A stretch of 64,000 nucleotides of DNA from Vallicoccus soli (GCF_003594885.1 NZ_QZEZ01000003.1:310001-374000); one strand, 5' to 3'. Shown: positions 7,930 to 19,377, counted from the first letter of the stretch. Program-made: numbers and translations. The notes: generated by a model from the sequence alone, not told the origin.

Positions 7930-9778
7930 GTGGCCCTCCCCCCGCTGATCCCCCGCTCGGTCCTCTTCGGCAACCCCGACCGCGTCGCGCCCTCGGTGTC
8001 GCCGGACGGCACGCTGCTCGGCTACGTCGCCCCGCTGGACGGGGTGCTCAACGTGTGGGTCGAGCCGGTCGACGGCAGCGCCCCGGCGCGGCCCCTGACC
8101 CGCGACACCGACCGCGGCGTGCGCACGTACGCGTTCTGCCACGACGACCGCTCGGTGGTCTACGTGCAGGACACGGCCGGCGACGAGAGCTGGCGGCTGT
8201 ACCTGCTCGACCTGCAGACCGGCGAGTCCCGCCTGGTGACGCCCGCCAGCGGCGTCCAGACGCAGCTGCTGGGGCACAACCGCTGGAACCCGCACCGGAT
8301 GCTCGTCGGGCTCAACGACCGCGACCAGCAGCTGCACGACGTGCACGCGCTCGACCTGCGCACGGGGCAGCTCGAGCTCGTCGCGGAGAACCCCGGGTTC
8401 CTCGGCTGGCTCGTCGACAGCGACCTGCAGCTGCGCGGCGGGTCCGCGATGCTGCCGGACGGCTCGGTCGTCGTGCACCTCAAGGACGCCGACGGCTGGA
8501 CGCCCTGGCTGACCATCCCCGCCGACGACGCCGGGACGACGGACGTCATCGGCTTCACGCGGGACGGGTCGGGCCTGCTGCTGCTGTCCAGCCTCGACGC
8601 GAACGCCTCGCGCCTGGTCCGGCACGACCTCGCCACGGGCGAGCAGACCGTCCTCGCCGAGGACCCGGCGTACGACGTGTCGGGGGTCTGGCTGCACCCG
8701 GGAGACCCTGGAGCCGCAGGCCGTCACCTTCGAGCGCGACCGGCAGGACGTCGTGCTGCTCGACGAGTCGCTGCGCCCGGACCTCGAGCGGGTGGAGGCG
8801 CTCGGCGACGGCGACGTCTCGGTGGGCCGGCGCGAGCGCGGCGACCGGCTCTGGCTGGTGTCGGTCGCCCCGAGCGACGGGCCGGTGGCGTACCACCTCT
8901 ACGACCGCTCGACCGGCGAGGCGCGCTTCCTCTTCACCCACCGCGCCGAGCTCGCCGAGCAGGTGCTCGCCCCGATGGAGCCCTTCTCCTTCACCGCCCG
9001 GGACGGGCTGGAGATCCACGGGTACGCCACCTTCCCGCCCGGCGTCGACCCCGCGGGGCTCCCCGCGGTGCTCAACGTCCACGGCGGGCCGTGGGCACGC
9101 GACTTCTGGGGCTACGACCCCGACGCGCAGTGGCTCGCCAACCGCGGCTACGTCTGCCTGCAGGTCAACTTCCGCGGGTCCACCGGCTACGGCAAGGCGT
9201 TCCTCAACGCCGGCGACAAGCAGTGGGGCCGGGCCATGCACGACGACCTCGTCGACGCCGTCGAGCACGCGGTCGCCCGGGGCTGGGTCGACCGCGAGCG
9301 GGTCGGCATCTACGGCGGGTCGTACGGCGGCTACGCCGCCCTCGCTGGGGCCGCCTTCACCCCCGACGTCTTCCGCTGCGCCGTCGACCTCGTCGGGCCG
9401 TCGAACCTGCTCACGCTGCTCGACAGCCTGCCCGAGTACTGGAAGCCGATGATCGCCCACATGCACCGACGGGTCGGCGACCCCGCCACGGAGAAGGACA
9501 TGCTCTGGGAGCGCTCGCCGCTCTCCCGCGCGGGCGACATCCGCATCCCGGTGCTCGTCGCGCAGGGGGCGAACGACCCGCGGGTCAAGCAGGCCGAGGC
9601 CGAGCAGATCGTGGCGGCGCTGCAGGAGAAGGGGCTGCCCCACACGTACCTGCTCTTCGAGGACGAGGGCCACGGCCTGGCCAAGCCGGAGAACCGCGAG
9701 CGGTTCTACGCCGCCTGCGAGGCGTTCCTCGCCGAGCACCTCGGCGGGCGCGCCCAGGAGGCCCCGCTCGAGCAGTAG
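7930..9778 (+). pseudogene. S9 prolyl-oligopeptidase-family peptidase, frameshifted
   Basis: The N-terminal beta-propeller part (7930-8700, about 257 codons, ending GVWLHP) and the catalytic part (8702-9778, about 358 codons, starting ETLEPQAVTF) lie in different frames. One extra G in the GGG at 8700-8702 accounts for the break; removing it restores a continuous peptidase of about 615 residues, the family's usual size. The catalytic Ser is in GGSYGG, the Asp in GANDPRV and the His in DEGHGLAKPENR. Family members cleave oligopeptides or act as acylaminoacyl peptidases. All catalytic residues are intact and no other lesion is seen, so a sequencing error or a very recent mutation is more likely than an old pseudogene. 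Confidence 0.85.
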
Positions 9779-9785
9779 GCGCGCC

Positions 9786-9817
9786 GAGGGCCCCGCACCG
9801 TGCGGTGCGGGGCCCTC
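9786..9817. terminator. Bidirectional terminator between S9 peptidase and hflX
   Basis: A perfect 15-bp inverted repeat (9786-9800 with 9803-9817) starts 7 bp after the peptidase stop codon, in the 71-bp gap between convergent genes. It is symmetrical, so it could end transcripts from either side. It lacks a T tract, as do the other hairpins in this window. Confidence 0.7.
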
Positions 9818-9849
9818 GTGCGCTGCCGCGTGCGGCCGGGTCGGGGCGC

Positions 9850-11382
<1,533 letters not shown>

Positions 11383-11486
11383 GGAGTGAGTCCTCATACG
11401 TCGGTGGTCAACGCAGGGAGGGCGCCGACCCATCCCGCTCAGCGTCGCACGTCGCGACCGCCCGGGTCATCCCGGTTCCCGACCGG

Positions 11487-12353
11487 TCACCGGTGCGCGG
11501 CGACCCACTCCGGGTCGAGCTCACCGCGCGCGACGAGGACCGCCGGCCCGCGCAGGTCGACGTGCCCGTCGGCCCGCTCGGTGCCCTGCAGCCGCCCGCC
11601 CGGCACGTCGATGCGCCACGAGCGCCGCTCGTCGTCCTGCGGACCGAGCCCGGCGCGCCGGCGCGCCGCGACGAGGACCGCCGCGGCGCCGGTGCCGCAG
11701 GAGCGGGTCTCCCCCACCCCGCGCTCGTGCACCCGCAGCGCGACGTGCGCCGGGCCGCGGTCGACGACGAACTCGACGTTGACCCCCTCGGGGTAGCTCC
11801 CCTCGGGGCCCACGACCGGCGCCTCGCGCAGCGCCCCCGCGTGCGCGAGGTCCTCGACCTGCGCGACCGCGTGCGGGTTGGGCATGAGGACGCCGAGCGC
11901 CGGCCAGCGCCGGCCCGCCGCGCTCACCTCGACCCGGGCCAGGCGCTCCGGCAGCTCGGCGGCCCCCATGTCGACCGTCACGGTGCCGTCGTCCTCGAAG
12001 CGCACCCGCTTCGTGCCGCCGCGGGTGGCGACCGCGAGGTCGCCGGGGCCGGCCAGGCCGGCGTCGACGAGGTAGCGGGCGAACACCCGCACCCCGTTGC
12101 CGCACATCTGCGCGACCGACCCGTCGGCGTTGCGGTAGTCCATGCACCACTCGGCGGCGCCCGCCTGGTCGGCGACCTCGGGCACGTGCACGGTGCGCAC
12201 CACCCGCAGGACGCCGTCGCCGCCCACCCCCGCGCGCCGGTCGCACAGGGCCGTGACGAGCCGGGCGCCCAGGTCGAGCTCTCCGTCCGGGTCGGGCACG
12301 ACGACGAAGTCGTTCTCCGTGCCGTGGCCCTTGGCGAAGGGGATGCCGCGCAT
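11487..12353 (-). CDS. dapF: Diaminopimelate epimerase
   Basis: A 288-residue enzyme that interconverts LL- and meso-diaminopimelate in lysine and peptidoglycan synthesis. The two catalytic cysteines are present: Cys84 in MCGNGVR and Cys219 in RSCGTGA. The start MRGIPFAKGHGTENDF matches the family N terminus, so the ATG at 12353 is preferred over longer readings. TAGCAT lies 7 nt upstream and no ribosome site is visible, which suggests a leaderless mRNA. dapA and dapB of the same pathway are elsewhere in the window. Confidence 0.96.
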   Translation of the reverse strand: MRGIPFAKGHGTENDFVVVPDPDGELDLGARLVTALCDRRAGVGGDGVLRVVRTVHVPEVADQAGAAEWCMDYRNADGSVAQMCGNGVRVFARYLVDAGLAGPGDLAVATRGGTKRVRFEDDGTVTVDMGAAELPERLARVEVSAAGRRWPALGVLMPNPHAVAQVEDLAHAGALREAPVVGPEGSYPEGVNVEFVVDRGPAHVALRVHERGVGETRSCGTGAAAVLVAARRRAGLGPQDDERRSWRIDVPGGRLQGTERADGHVDLRGPAVLVARGELDPEWVAAHR

Positions 12354-12360
12354 GCCGGCG

Positions 12361-12366
12361 ATGCTA
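12361..12366 (-). promoter_or_regulatory. -10 element (TAGCAT) for leaderless dapF
   Basis: TAGCAT on the minus strand ends 7 nt before the dapF ATG at 12353. It matches TANNNT, and there is no ribosome binding site in the gap. Confidence 0.55.
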
Positions 12367-12550
12367 CGGCGGCCGGGCGCCGCGCCCCGCCGTGGTCCTG
12401 CGCGGACGGCGGCGCCCCTGGAGGAGCACGGGCCGCCGGCTGAGGACGGCACCGGCACCGCTGCACCATCCGCGCACGATCACGGCAGGGACCCGGCCAC
12501 CTCGGCAGGGACGCAGGGCGCCGCGACCCGCTCGGCCTCCGCCCCGGACC

Positions 12551-12584
12551 CCGGTGCGCCCGGCGCAGGAGCCGGGCGCACCGG
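12551..12584 (-). terminator. Terminator hairpin after ggt
   Basis: A perfect 14-bp inverted repeat (12551-12564 with 12571-12584, loop GCAGGA) begins 5 bp beyond the ggt stop codon. It is GC-only with no T tract. The rest of the 236-bp gap to dapF shows only the dapF promoter. Confidence 0.65.
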
Positions 12585-12589
12585 CGCGC

Positions 12590-14440
12590 TCAGCGCCGGG
12601 GCCGCACCACCATGGCGCTGCCGCCGCCGCGGCGGACCGGCTCGGCGGCCGCGACGAAGGTGCCGTCGCGGCGGATCTCCACGCCGGCGGCGGCACCGAT
12701 CTCGGCGGTCTCGGTGAACGCGTGCCCCAGGCGCTGGAGGCGACCCGTCGGGAAGCCCGGCTCGGCGCTGACCGTCGCGGTGTTGCGCTGGCTGGCCCGC
12801 GGCGCCGCGATGGCCCGCGGCAGCGTCATGCCGAGGTCGATGCGGTTGACGAGGGTCTGCAGCACGGTCGTGATGATCGTCGAGCCGCCGGGCGACCCGA
12901 CCGCGAGGACCGGCTCCCCGTCGCGCAGGACGATCGTCGGCGACATCGAGCTGCGCGGGCGCTTGCCGGGCCCGGGCAGGTTGGGGTCGGTGCCGCCGAT
13001 CGCCGCCTGGGTGTCGGTGAAGTTGAAGTCGGTCAGCTCGTTGTTGAGCAGGAACCCGCGCCCGGGGACGACGATGCCGCTGCCGCCCGTCTGCTCGATG
13101 GTCAGCGTGTACGCCACCACGTCGCCCCACCGGTCGGCGACGGTGAGGTGCGTCGTCGACAGGCCCTCCTGGTCGCCGCCGGCGGCCTCCGCCGTCGCGC
13201 AGCCGCCGTCGCCGTACGGGTCGCCGGGCAGGACCGGCTTGGGCAGCGCCCGCCGCGGGTCGATCAGGCAGGCGCGGGTCGCGGCGTAGTCGTCGGAGAG
13301 CAGCCGCTGCAGCGGGACGTCGACGAACTCGGCGTCGCCGACGTACGCCCCGCGGTCGGCGAAGGCCAGCGCGCTCGCCTCGAGGTAGCGGTGCAGCACC
13401 TGCGTGCGGTCGAGCCGGCGCAGCGGGGAGCGCTCGAGGATGTTGAGCGCCTCCCCGACCGTCGAGCCGCCGCTCGAGGACGGCGCCATGCCGTAGACGT
13501 CGTACCCGCGGTAGCCGACGACGGTGGGCCGGCGCAGCGGGGCGTCGTACGCCGCCAGGTCGCTGCGCTGCATGAGCCCCGGGCGCACCTCGCGCTCGAC
13601 CCCGGGGGCCACCGGCGGGCGCTGCACCGTGCGCACCACGTCGCGGCCCAGCGCCCCGCGGTAGAGGACGTCGACCCCCTGGCGGGCCATGAGGTCGTAG
13701 GTGCGCGCGAGCTGGGGGTTGCGGAAGACGCTGCCGACGCGCGGCAGCTCGCCGCCGGGCAGGAAGAGCCGCGTCGTGGAGGTGAAGTCGCGGAACCGGG
13801 CCTCGTTGTCCGCGGTCTGCTGGCGGAACGTCTCGTCGACGACGAACCCCTCGCGGGCCACCTCGGTCGCGCCCTCGAGGGCCTCGGCCAGGCTGAGGGT
13901 GCCCCACCGGTCGAGCGCCTCGGCCCAGGTGGCGGGGGTGCCGGGCACGCCCACCGAGAGCCCGGAGGACACCGCCTCGGCGAAGGGGATCGGCTGCCCG
14001 TCCTGGACGAAGGCGTCGGGTCCCATCGCCAGCGGCGCGGTCTCGCGCCCGTCGACGGTCTGCACCCGCCCGGTCGAGGCGTCGTAGTGCACGAAGTAGC
14101 CGCCGCCGCCGATGCCCGCGCTGTAGGGCTCGGTGACGCCGAGGGTCGCCGCGGCGGCCACGGCGGCGTCGGCGGCGGTGCCGCCGGCGCGCAGCACCTC
14201 GACGGCCACGCGCGAGGCGTCGGGGTCGACCGTGGCGACGGCACCGCCCGCGCCCCGGGCGACCGGCTGCTTCGGGACCTGCGGCGCTGCTGACGCGCGC
14301 GGTGCGCCCGGTGCGCCCGGTGCGCCGGGCGCACCGGAGGCGGGCGCCGCGCCCGTGCCGGCGAGCAGCCCGGCGGCGAGGACGGGCGGGACGAGGACCG
14401 CGAGCGTGCGGCGTAGCGGCCGGTCGGGTCGGAGGGGCAT
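12590..14440 (-). CDS. ggt: Gamma-glutamyltransferase (secreted)
   Basis: A 616-residue Ntn-hydrolase that cleaves gamma-glutamyl bonds such as glutathione and transfers the glutamyl group. An N-terminal basic stretch and hydrophobic core (about residues 1-35) look like a Sec signal peptide, followed by an APGAPGAP repeat linker. The proenzyme self-cleaves before the nucleophile threonine, here in LSTTHLTVADRWGD, and GSGIVVPGRGFLLNNE and GSPGGSTI form the substrate pocket. The ATG at 14440 is supported by GAAGGAG 7 nt upstream; the open frame beyond it is not coding. It probably acts outside the cell in peptide scavenging. Confidence 0.94.
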   Translation of the reverse strand: MPLRPDRPLRRTLAVLVPPVLAAGLLAGTGAAPASGAPGAPGAPGAPRASAAPQVPKQPVARGAGGAVATVDPDASRVAVEVLRAGGTAADAAVAAAATLGVTEPYSAGIGGGGYFVHYDASTGRVQTVDGRETAPLAMGPDAFVQDGQPIPFAEAVSSGLSVGVPGTPATWAEALDRWGTLSLAEALEGATEVAREGFVVDETFRQQTADNEARFRDFTSTTRLFLPGGELPRVGSVFRNPQLARTYDLMARQGVDVLYRGALGRDVVRTVQRPPVAPGVEREVRPGLMQRSDLAAYDAPLRRPTVVGYRGYDVYGMAPSSSGGSTVGEALNILERSPLRRLDRTQVLHRYLEASALAFADRGAYVGDAEFVDVPLQRLLSDDYAATRACLIDPRRALPKPVLPGDPYGDGGCATAEAAGGDQEGLSTTHLTVADRWGDVVAYTLTIEQTGGSGIVVPGRGFLLNNELTDFNFTDTQAAIGGTDPNLPGPGKRPRSSMSPTIVLRDGEPVLAVGSPGGSTIITTVLQTLVNRIDLGMTLPRAIAAPRASQRNTATVSAEPGFPTGRLQRLGHAFTETAEIGAAAGVEIRRDGTFVAAAEPVRRGGGSAMVVRPRR

Positions 14441-14546
14441 GCGCGGGCTCCTTCGCGTCGGGGCGGGTGGCTCCGGGTGCGCCGCATCATGCTCCTGGGG
14501 TCCGACAGCGCGGTAGGCCCGGCGGGTCGCGGGTAGGCCGTGGGCC

Positions 14547-15218
14547 ATGCGCTTCGTCGTCGCCGGTGCCCACGGCAAGGTCGCCCAGCAGCTCGCCCGC
14601 CTCCTCGTCGCCCGCGGCGACGAGGTCGTGGGCCTCGTGCGCTCCCCCGAGCACCTCGACGACCTCGCGGCGCTCGGCGTGCGCCCCCGGCTCGTCGACC
14701 TCGAGGCGGCCTCCGTCCCCGAGGTCGCCGAGGTGCTCGAGGGCGCGGACGCCGCGGTGTTCGCCGCGGGCGCCGGGCCCGGCAGCGGTGCGGCCCGCAA
14801 GGACACCGTGGACCGCGGCGCGGCGGTGCTGCTCGCGGACGCCTGCGAGCGCGCCGGCGTCCGCCGCTACCTCCTCGTGTCGTCGGTCGGGGTCGAGTCG
14901 GTGCGCGACGGCGCTGAGCCGGAGGGCGTCGAGGAGGTCTTCCTCGCGTACCTGCGCGCCAAGCTGGCCGCCGAGGAGGACGTGCGCGCCCGCGACCTGG
15001 ACTGGACGGTGCTGCGCCCCGGCGCCCTGACCGACGCACCGGCCACCGGCCGGGTCCTGCTCGAGGGGTCGGTGCCGCGGGGCGAGGTCCCGCGGGCCGA
15101 CGTGGCGGCGGTGCTCGTCGCCCTCGCCGACACCCCCGGCACGGCCGGGCAGGTGCTGGAGCTCGTCGGCGGCGAGGAGCCGGTCGAGGACGCCGTGCGG
15201 CGGGCCGCCGCCGGCTGA
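14547..15218 (+). CDS. NAD(P)-binding NmrA/SDR-like protein
   Basis: A 223-residue atypical short-chain-dehydrogenase fold. The N-terminal FVVAGAHGKVAQQLARLL carries a glycine-rich dinucleotide-binding loop, followed by SSVGVES and DWTVLRPGALTD as in the NAD(P)H-binding domain family. The usual YxxxK catalytic pair is not obvious (a YLRAK segment may be its remnant), so an enzymatic role is uncertain; redox sensing or an isomerase-like role is possible. It is divergent from ggt (106 bp) and convergent with miaA. Confidence 0.85.
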   Translation: MRFVVAGAHGKVAQQLARLLVARGDEVVGLVRSPEHLDDLAALGVRPRLVDLEAASVPEVAEVLEGADAAVFAAGAGPGSGAARKDTVDRGAAVLLADACERAGVRRYLLVSSVGVESVRDGAEPEGVEEVFLAYLRAKLAAEEDVRARDLDWTVLRPGALTDAPATGRVLLEGSVPRGEVPRADVAAVLVALADTPGTAGQVLELVGGEEPVEDAVRRAAAG

Positions 15219-15244
15219 GCGCCGGCCCGCGCCGCGCGGTCGGG

Positions 15245-16171
15245 TCAGCCCGCGACCAGGGCGAGGGCGCGCTCGCGCAGGTCGGGGGCGTCGTGCGGCA
15301 GCCAGGCGACGCGCGGGTCGCGCCGGAACCACTTCTCCTGGCGGCGCGCGAAGCGGCGCGTCGCCCGCACGGTCTCCTCCCGTGCCTCCTCCTCGGTGCA
15401 CCCACCGGCCAGGAACCGCAGGACCTGCGCGTAGCCCAGGGCGCGCGAGGCCGTGCGCCCCTCCCGCAGCCCCGCGCGCTCCAGCGCGCGCACCTCCTCG
15501 ACCAGGCCGGCCGCCCACATGCGGTCCACCCGCCGCGCGATGCGCTCGTCCAGCACGGGGCGCGGCACGTGGAGGCCGAGCTGCACCGCCGGGAGCGCGT
15601 ACGAGGGCTCCGGCAGCGCCGCGACGAAGGTGCCGCCGGTCAGCTCGACGACCTCGAGGGCCCGCACGACGCGCCGGCCGTTGCTCGGCAGGATGCGTGC
15701 GGCCGCCTCCGGGTCGAGCGCGGCGAGCCGCGCGTGCAGGGCCCCGCTCCCCTCGCGCTCGAGCTCCCCCTCGAGGCGGGCCCGCAGCGCCGGGTCGGTG
15801 CCCGGGAACTCCAGGTCGTCGAGGGCCGCCCGCACGTAGAGCCCGGAGCCGCCGACGAGGACGGCCCGGCGCCCGGCCCCGTGCAGCCGGGCGACCACCG
15901 CGCGCGCCGCGCGCTGGTAGCCGGCGACGTCGGCCGGCTCCCGCGGGTCGAGCACGTCGAGCAGGTGGTGCGGCACCCCCCGGCGCTCGGCGGCCGTGAG
16001 CTTCGCGGTGCCGACGTCCATGCCGCGGTAGAGCTGCATGGAGTCCGCGTTCACCACGTCGCCGTCCAGCGCGAGCGCGAGGTCCACCCCGAGGTCCGAC
16101 TTGCCCGCGGCGGTGGCGCCGACGACGGCGACGACCGGCGGGCCCCCCGCGTCCGTCCGGGCGGCGCTCAC
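15245..16171 (-). CDS. miaA: tRNA dimethylallyltransferase
   Basis: A 308-residue enzyme that adds the isopentenyl group to A37 of tRNAs reading UNN codons; MiaB, also in this window, then methylthiolates the same base. The P-loop GATAAGKS and the [15 protein letters not shown] segment are diagnostic, and the C-terminal [16 protein letters not shown] is the tRNA-binding tail. The GTG at 16171 overlaps the stop of the upstream dioxygenase-like gene as GTGA, so the two are translationally coupled. Confidence 0.95.
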   Translation of the reverse strand: MSAARTDAGGPPVVAVVGATAAGKSDLGVDLALALDGDVVNADSMQLYRGMDVGTAKLTAAERRGVPHHLLDVLDPREPADVAGYQRAARAVVARLHGAGRRAVLVGGSGLYVRAALDDLEFPGTDPALRARLEGELEREGSGALHARLAALDPEAAARILPSNGRRVVRALEVVELTGGTFVAALPEPSYALPAVQLGLHVPRPVLDERIARRVDRMWAAGLVEEVRALERAGLREGRTASRALGYAQVLRFLAGGCTEEEAREETVRATRRFARRQEKWFRRDPRVAWLPHDAPDLRERALALVAG

Positions 16172-16857
16172 CCCTGCGCCCACGAGGCGACGAGGTAGCT
16201 GACCCCGAGGGGCGCCGCGTGCAGCCCGAGGTCCGCGCGCCAGCGCCCCCCTGCCGCGGCCCCGGCCAGCGCGTGCCAGGCCGGCACCCCCGCGGCGAGC
16301 AGCTCGTGCCCGAGGGCGGGGTCGAGGGCGGCCAGGGCCGCCGGGTCCCCGCTGCCCAGCGCGGCGGCGCACGCGGCGTCCCAGTCCGCGGCCCGGGGGT
16401 CCACCCAGCCGGGCGAGCGCTCGGTCGTGCGCGCCGACCCGTCACCCGCGGCGAGGAGCGCGACGCGGGGCGCGGCCGCGGCCAGCGCCTCCCCGGCCGC
16501 GCGCCAGGCGCCCGGCGCCCCGGCGGGGTCGAGCTCCTCCAGCAGCGGGTCCCCGTCGGCGCCCGCCCGCCCGAGCAGCCACCGCCCGACCGTCAGGCTC
16601 AGCGGCAGCACGGGCGGCCCGTCGCCGCCCACGCGCACCGGGAGGCCGTACGGGGCGAGGGAGCCGGCGGCCGACGCCGGGTGGCGTCGCGCGGCGGTGC
16701 CGGCACCGACGACCGCGACGACGTCCGGCCCCGCCGCCAGCAGGCGGCCCACCGCCCCGAGCGCGGCCCCGCGGACCGCGGCGAGCACGTCCTCGCGCCC
16801 GGACAGGCCGGGGACGAGCAGCGGCGGGTGCGGGACGACCGCGGCGGCGACGAGCAC
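16168..16857 (-). CDS. Class III extradiol dioxygenase-like protein (LigB fold)
   Basis: A 229-residue protein resembling the LigB-type extradiol dioxygenase subunit: the N-terminal [11 protein letters not shown] holds the histidine seen in metal-binding members, and [19 protein letters not shown] is another conserved stretch. Homologues commonly sit between miaB and miaA in actinobacteria, but the reaction is not known. The GTG start has TAGGCT 6 nt upstream and no ribosome site. It overlaps miaA by 4 bp. Confidence 0.8.
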   Translation of the reverse strand: MLVAAAVVPHPPLLVPGLSGREDVLAAVRGAALGAVGRLLAAGPDVVAVVGAGTAARRHPASAAGSLAPYGLPVRVGGDGPPVLPLSLTVGRWLLGRAGADGDPLLEELDPAGAPGAWRAAGEALAAAAPRVALLAAGDGSARTTERSPGWVDPRAADWDAACAAALGSGDPAALAALDPALGHELLAAGVPAWHALAGAAAGGRWRADLGLHAAPLGVSYLVASWAQG

Positions 16858-16863
16858 CCGCCG

Positions 16864-16869
16864 AGCCTA
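16864..16869 (-). promoter_or_regulatory. -10 element (TAGGCT) for the extradiol dioxygenase-like gene
   Basis: TAGGCT on the minus strand ends 6 nt before the GTG at 16857, which suggests a leaderless mRNA that also carries miaA. Confidence 0.55.
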
Positions 16870-17085
16870 GGTGCGCGGGCGCGCCGGCAGCGCGCGGACC
16901 GGTCCGCGCGAGAAGAGCGCGCGGGACGTGTAACGCCGGCGGGCGGGCCGCCGATGGAGGGGGTGCCGGCCCGGGAAGTCGAGGGTCTCGGCCGCGGGGC
17001 AGGAGGGTGGGGGGTCACCCTCCTCGCGGTCGGGGGGGAGCCCGCGAGGGGGCCCAGGCCGGCAGCAGTCCCGGAGGGGGATCGC

Positions 17086-17118
17086 AGGGCCCCGGCGCCG
17101 ACGAGGCGCCGGGGCCCT
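17086..17118 (-). terminator. Terminator hairpin after the 205-aa gene
   Basis: A perfect 14-bp inverted repeat (17086-17099 with 17105-17118, 5-nt loop) about 70 bp beyond the stop of the gene at 17187-17804. It is GC-rich without a T tract and would end the miaB operon transcript. Confidence 0.6.
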
Positions 17119-17186
17119 CGCGCGTCCGGGTCTCGTGCGTCCGGGCTCTTGCGCGTCCGGGGCCTCCCCGCGCCGCGGGGCCGGCC

Positions 17187-17804
17187 CTAGCGCTCCGCGG
17201 CGCGCGCGGCGGCGTCGAGGTCGTCGGCGGTGCTCAGCAGCCGGCTGCCCAGGACGGCCTCGGACGGCTCGCGCGCCTCGTCGTGGCCCGAGGACCCGCC
17301 GCGGCCCGCCGCGACGACCCGGCACAGGGCCGCCCCGCGGTGCAGCGCCGCGGTGAGGTCGCGGGCCAGGGCGCCGCGGACGAGGTCGTCGGCGAGCCGG
17401 CACACGTCGTCCGGGGACGCGTGCGCGGGCAGGCCGAGCACCGTGGTCGCGACGTCGGCGTGCACGCGCCCGGCGGCGAGCAGGCGCGCCGCCTCGTCCG
17501 GGCGCGAGCGCAGCCAGGCCTGCAGGAGGTAGAGGACGCGCAGGCCGCCGGCGACCGTCCCGGACTCGGCGTGGCGCCACGCGGCGTCGAGGTCGGCCAG
17601 GCCCACCTCGTCGGCCAGGCGGACGAGGCGGTCGACCTGCGCGTCGCCGCCCCGCGACGCCGCCTCGAGCAGGGTCCGCGCGAACGACTCGGCCGCGGCG
17701 CGGCGGTCCTCGGCCAGCGTCGCCGGGTCCGGCCCGGTCGGCGCCAGGCGCTCGGGCACGTGCGGCAGCGGCACCGGGCGGTGCGGCCGCTCCGGCCCGC
17801 TCAC
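17187..17804 (-). CDS. Conserved hypothetical protein downstream of miaB
   Basis: A 205-residue, mostly helical, Ala-, Arg- and Leu-rich protein with no signal peptide or membrane segment and no motif I recognise. Its GTG start lies 10 bp after the miaB stop, so it is co-transcribed with miaB. Unrelated-looking hypothetical genes are often found at this place in actinobacteria. Its length, position and codon use look like a real gene; function is unknown. Confidence 0.7.
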   Translation of the reverse strand: MSGPERPHRPVPLPHVPERLAPTGPDPATLAEDRRAAAESFARTLLEAASRGGDAQVDRLVRLADEVGLADLDAAWRHAESGTVAGGLRVLYLLQAWLRSRPDEAARLLAAGRVHADVATTVLGLPAHASPDDVCRLADDLVRGALARDLTAALHRGAALCRVVAAGRGGSSGHDEAREPSEAVLGSRLLSTADDLDAAARAAER

Positions 17805-17814
17805 GCGCCCGCCC

Positions 17815-19278
17815 TCAGCCGCACGCCGTCACCGCGGGCAGCGGGGCGGGCACCCCGACGGAGGGCATGCCGAGGCCGACCGCGCGCCGGGCCGGCGCGC
17901 CCCGGCGGGCGGCCCAGGCGTCGCCGGCGCGGGTCCGCCGCAGCGAGCGCGGCGCGCCGTCGGCGACGAGGTGGTGCGGCGCGGCGTACGTCACCTCGAC
18001 CTCGACCACGTCGCCCGGGCGCGGGTCGGTCGCGCCCGGCGCGAAGTGCACCAGGCGGCCGTCGCGCGCCCGGCCCGAGCGCCGGGCGGTCGCGCCGTCC
18101 TTGCGCCCGTCGCCCTCGCTCACGAGGACCTCGAGCGTGCGCCCCACCTGCGCGCGCCCCTCGGCCCAGGACACCTCCTCCTGCAGGGCGGCGAGGCGGG
18201 CGTACCGCTCCTTGACCACGTCGGCGGGGACCTGGTCGGGCAGCGTGGCGGCGGGGGTCCCGGGGCGCGGGGAGTACTGGAAGGTGAAGGCGCTCGCGAA
18301 GCGGGCCTCGGCGACGACCTCGAGGGTCTGCTCGAAGTCCTCGTCGGTCTCCCCGGGGAAGCCGACGATGACGTCGGTCGTGATCGCCGCGTCGGGCATG
18401 GCGGCGCGCACCCGGTCGATGATCCCGAGGTAGCGCTCGCGCCGGTACGAGCGGCGCATCGCGCGCAGCACCCGGTCCGAGCCGGACTGCAGCGGCATGT
18501 GCAGCTGCGGCATGACGTTGGGGGTCTCCGCCATCGCCGCGATGACGTCGTCGGTGAAGTCGCGCGGGTGCGGGCTGGTGAACCGGACCCGCTCCAGGCC
18601 CTCGACCTGCCCGCAGGCCCGCAGCAGCTTGCCGAAGGCGAGGCGGTCGCCGAACTCCGCGCCGTAGGAGTTGACGTTCTGCCCGAGCAGCGTGACCTCG
18701 AGGACGCCGTCGGCGACGAGCGCCTCGACCTCGGCGAGCACGTCGCCAGGGCGCCGGTCGCGCTCGGTCCCGCGCAGGCTCGGCACGATGCAGAAGGTGC
18801 AGGTGTTGTTGCAGCCGACGCTGATCGACACCCAGGCGCTGTACGCGGAGTCGCGGCGGGTCGGCAGCGTCGACGGGAAGACCTCGAGCGCGTCGAGGAT
18901 CTCGACCTGGGCCTCCTCGTTGTGCCGCGCCCGCTCGAGCAGCGCGGGCAGCGACCCGATGTTGTGCGTGCCGAACACGACGTCGACCCACGGCGCCCGC
19001 CGGGTGATCGTGTCGCGGTCCTTCTGCGCCAGGCAGCCGCCCACGGCGATCTGCATGCCGGGCCGCGCGGCCTTGACCGGGGCGAGGTGCCCGAGGTTGC
19101 CGTAGAGCTTGTTGTCCGCGTTCTCGCGCACCGCGCAGGTGTTGAAGACCACGACGTCGGGCGCGCCGCCCGCGGGCGCGCGCTCGTAGCCCGCGTCCTC
19201 CAGCAGGCCCGCGAGCCGCTCGGAGTCGTGGACGTTCATCTGGCACCCGTAGGTGCGCACCTCGTACGTACGCGACAC
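17815..19278 (-). CDS. miaB: tRNA-2-methylthio-N6-dimethylallyladenosine synthase
   Basis: A 487-residue radical SAM methylthiotransferase. The N-terminal domain binds one [4Fe-4S] cluster (Cys12 in YGCQMN, then NTCAV and GGCLA), the radical SAM domain binds the other (CNNTCTFC), and the C terminus is a TRAM RNA-binding domain (about 400-460). It methylthiolates the isopentenylated A37 made by MiaA. The start must be upstream of Cys12; GTG 19278 is the only good candidate. No ribosome site is seen, and TACCAT lies 8 nt upstream. Confidence 0.95.
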   Translation of the reverse strand: MSRTYEVRTYGCQMNVHDSERLAGLLEDAGYERAPAGGAPDVVVFNTCAVRENADNKLYGNLGHLAPVKAARPGMQIAVGGCLAQKDRDTITRRAPWVDVVFGTHNIGSLPALLERARHNEEAQVEILDALEVFPSTLPTRRDSAYSAWVSISVGCNNTCTFCIVPSLRGTERDRRPGDVLAEVEALVADGVLEVTLLGQNVNSYGAEFGDRLAFGKLLRACGQVEGLERVRFTSPHPRDFTDDVIAAMAETPNVMPQLHMPLQSGSDRVLRAMRRSYRRERYLGIIDRVRAAMPDAAITTDVIVGFPGETDEDFEQTLEVVAEARFASAFTFQYSPRPGTPAATLPDQVPADVVKERYARLAALQEEVSWAEGRAQVGRTLEVLVSEGDGRKDGATARRSGRARDGRLVHFAPGATDPRPGDVVEVEVTYAAPHHLVADGAPRSLRRTRAGDAWAARRGAPARRAVGLGMPSVGVPAPLPAVTACG

Positions 19279-19341
19279 GACCGACGATGGTACGTGCCGC
19301 GGGTGGCAGCCGGCCGTGACGAGACCGTGACGAGTGCCTGC

Positions 19342-19370
19342 GTGACTGGCCCTGCCGGTGCCGGTACGTT
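19342..19370 (+). promoter_or_regulatory. Promoter for gluABCD (GTGACT, 17-bp spacer, TACGTT)
   Basis: TACGTT (19365-19370) ends 7 nt before the gluA ATG and a TTGACA-like GTGACT (19342-19347) lies 17 bp upstream of it. This is the best two-part promoter in the window and predicts a leaderless gluA. A duplicated GTGACGA (in 19316-19334) sits just upstream and might be an operator. Confidence 0.6.
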
Positions 19371-19377
19371 CCGGGCC

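Larger units (their letters stand above)
16858..17186. other. 329-bp intergenic region
   Basis: No gene is supported here. It holds the -10 for the dioxygenase-like gene at its left edge, a strong hairpin at 17086-17118 and three copies of GCGTCCGGG (17122-17130, 17137-17145, 17153-17161) spaced 15-16 bp apart. The remainder is GC-rich with no recognisable signal. Confidence 0.6.

Noticed and set aside
3715-8727. A minus-strand open frame of 1670 codons across the aminotransferase and S9 peptidase
   Set aside because: Low-complexity Arg/Gly/Val-rich translation and complete overlap with real coding frames on the other strand.
11383-11433. Longer HflX start at 11433
   Set aside because: The added residues are not conserved and the ribosome site favours ATG 11382.
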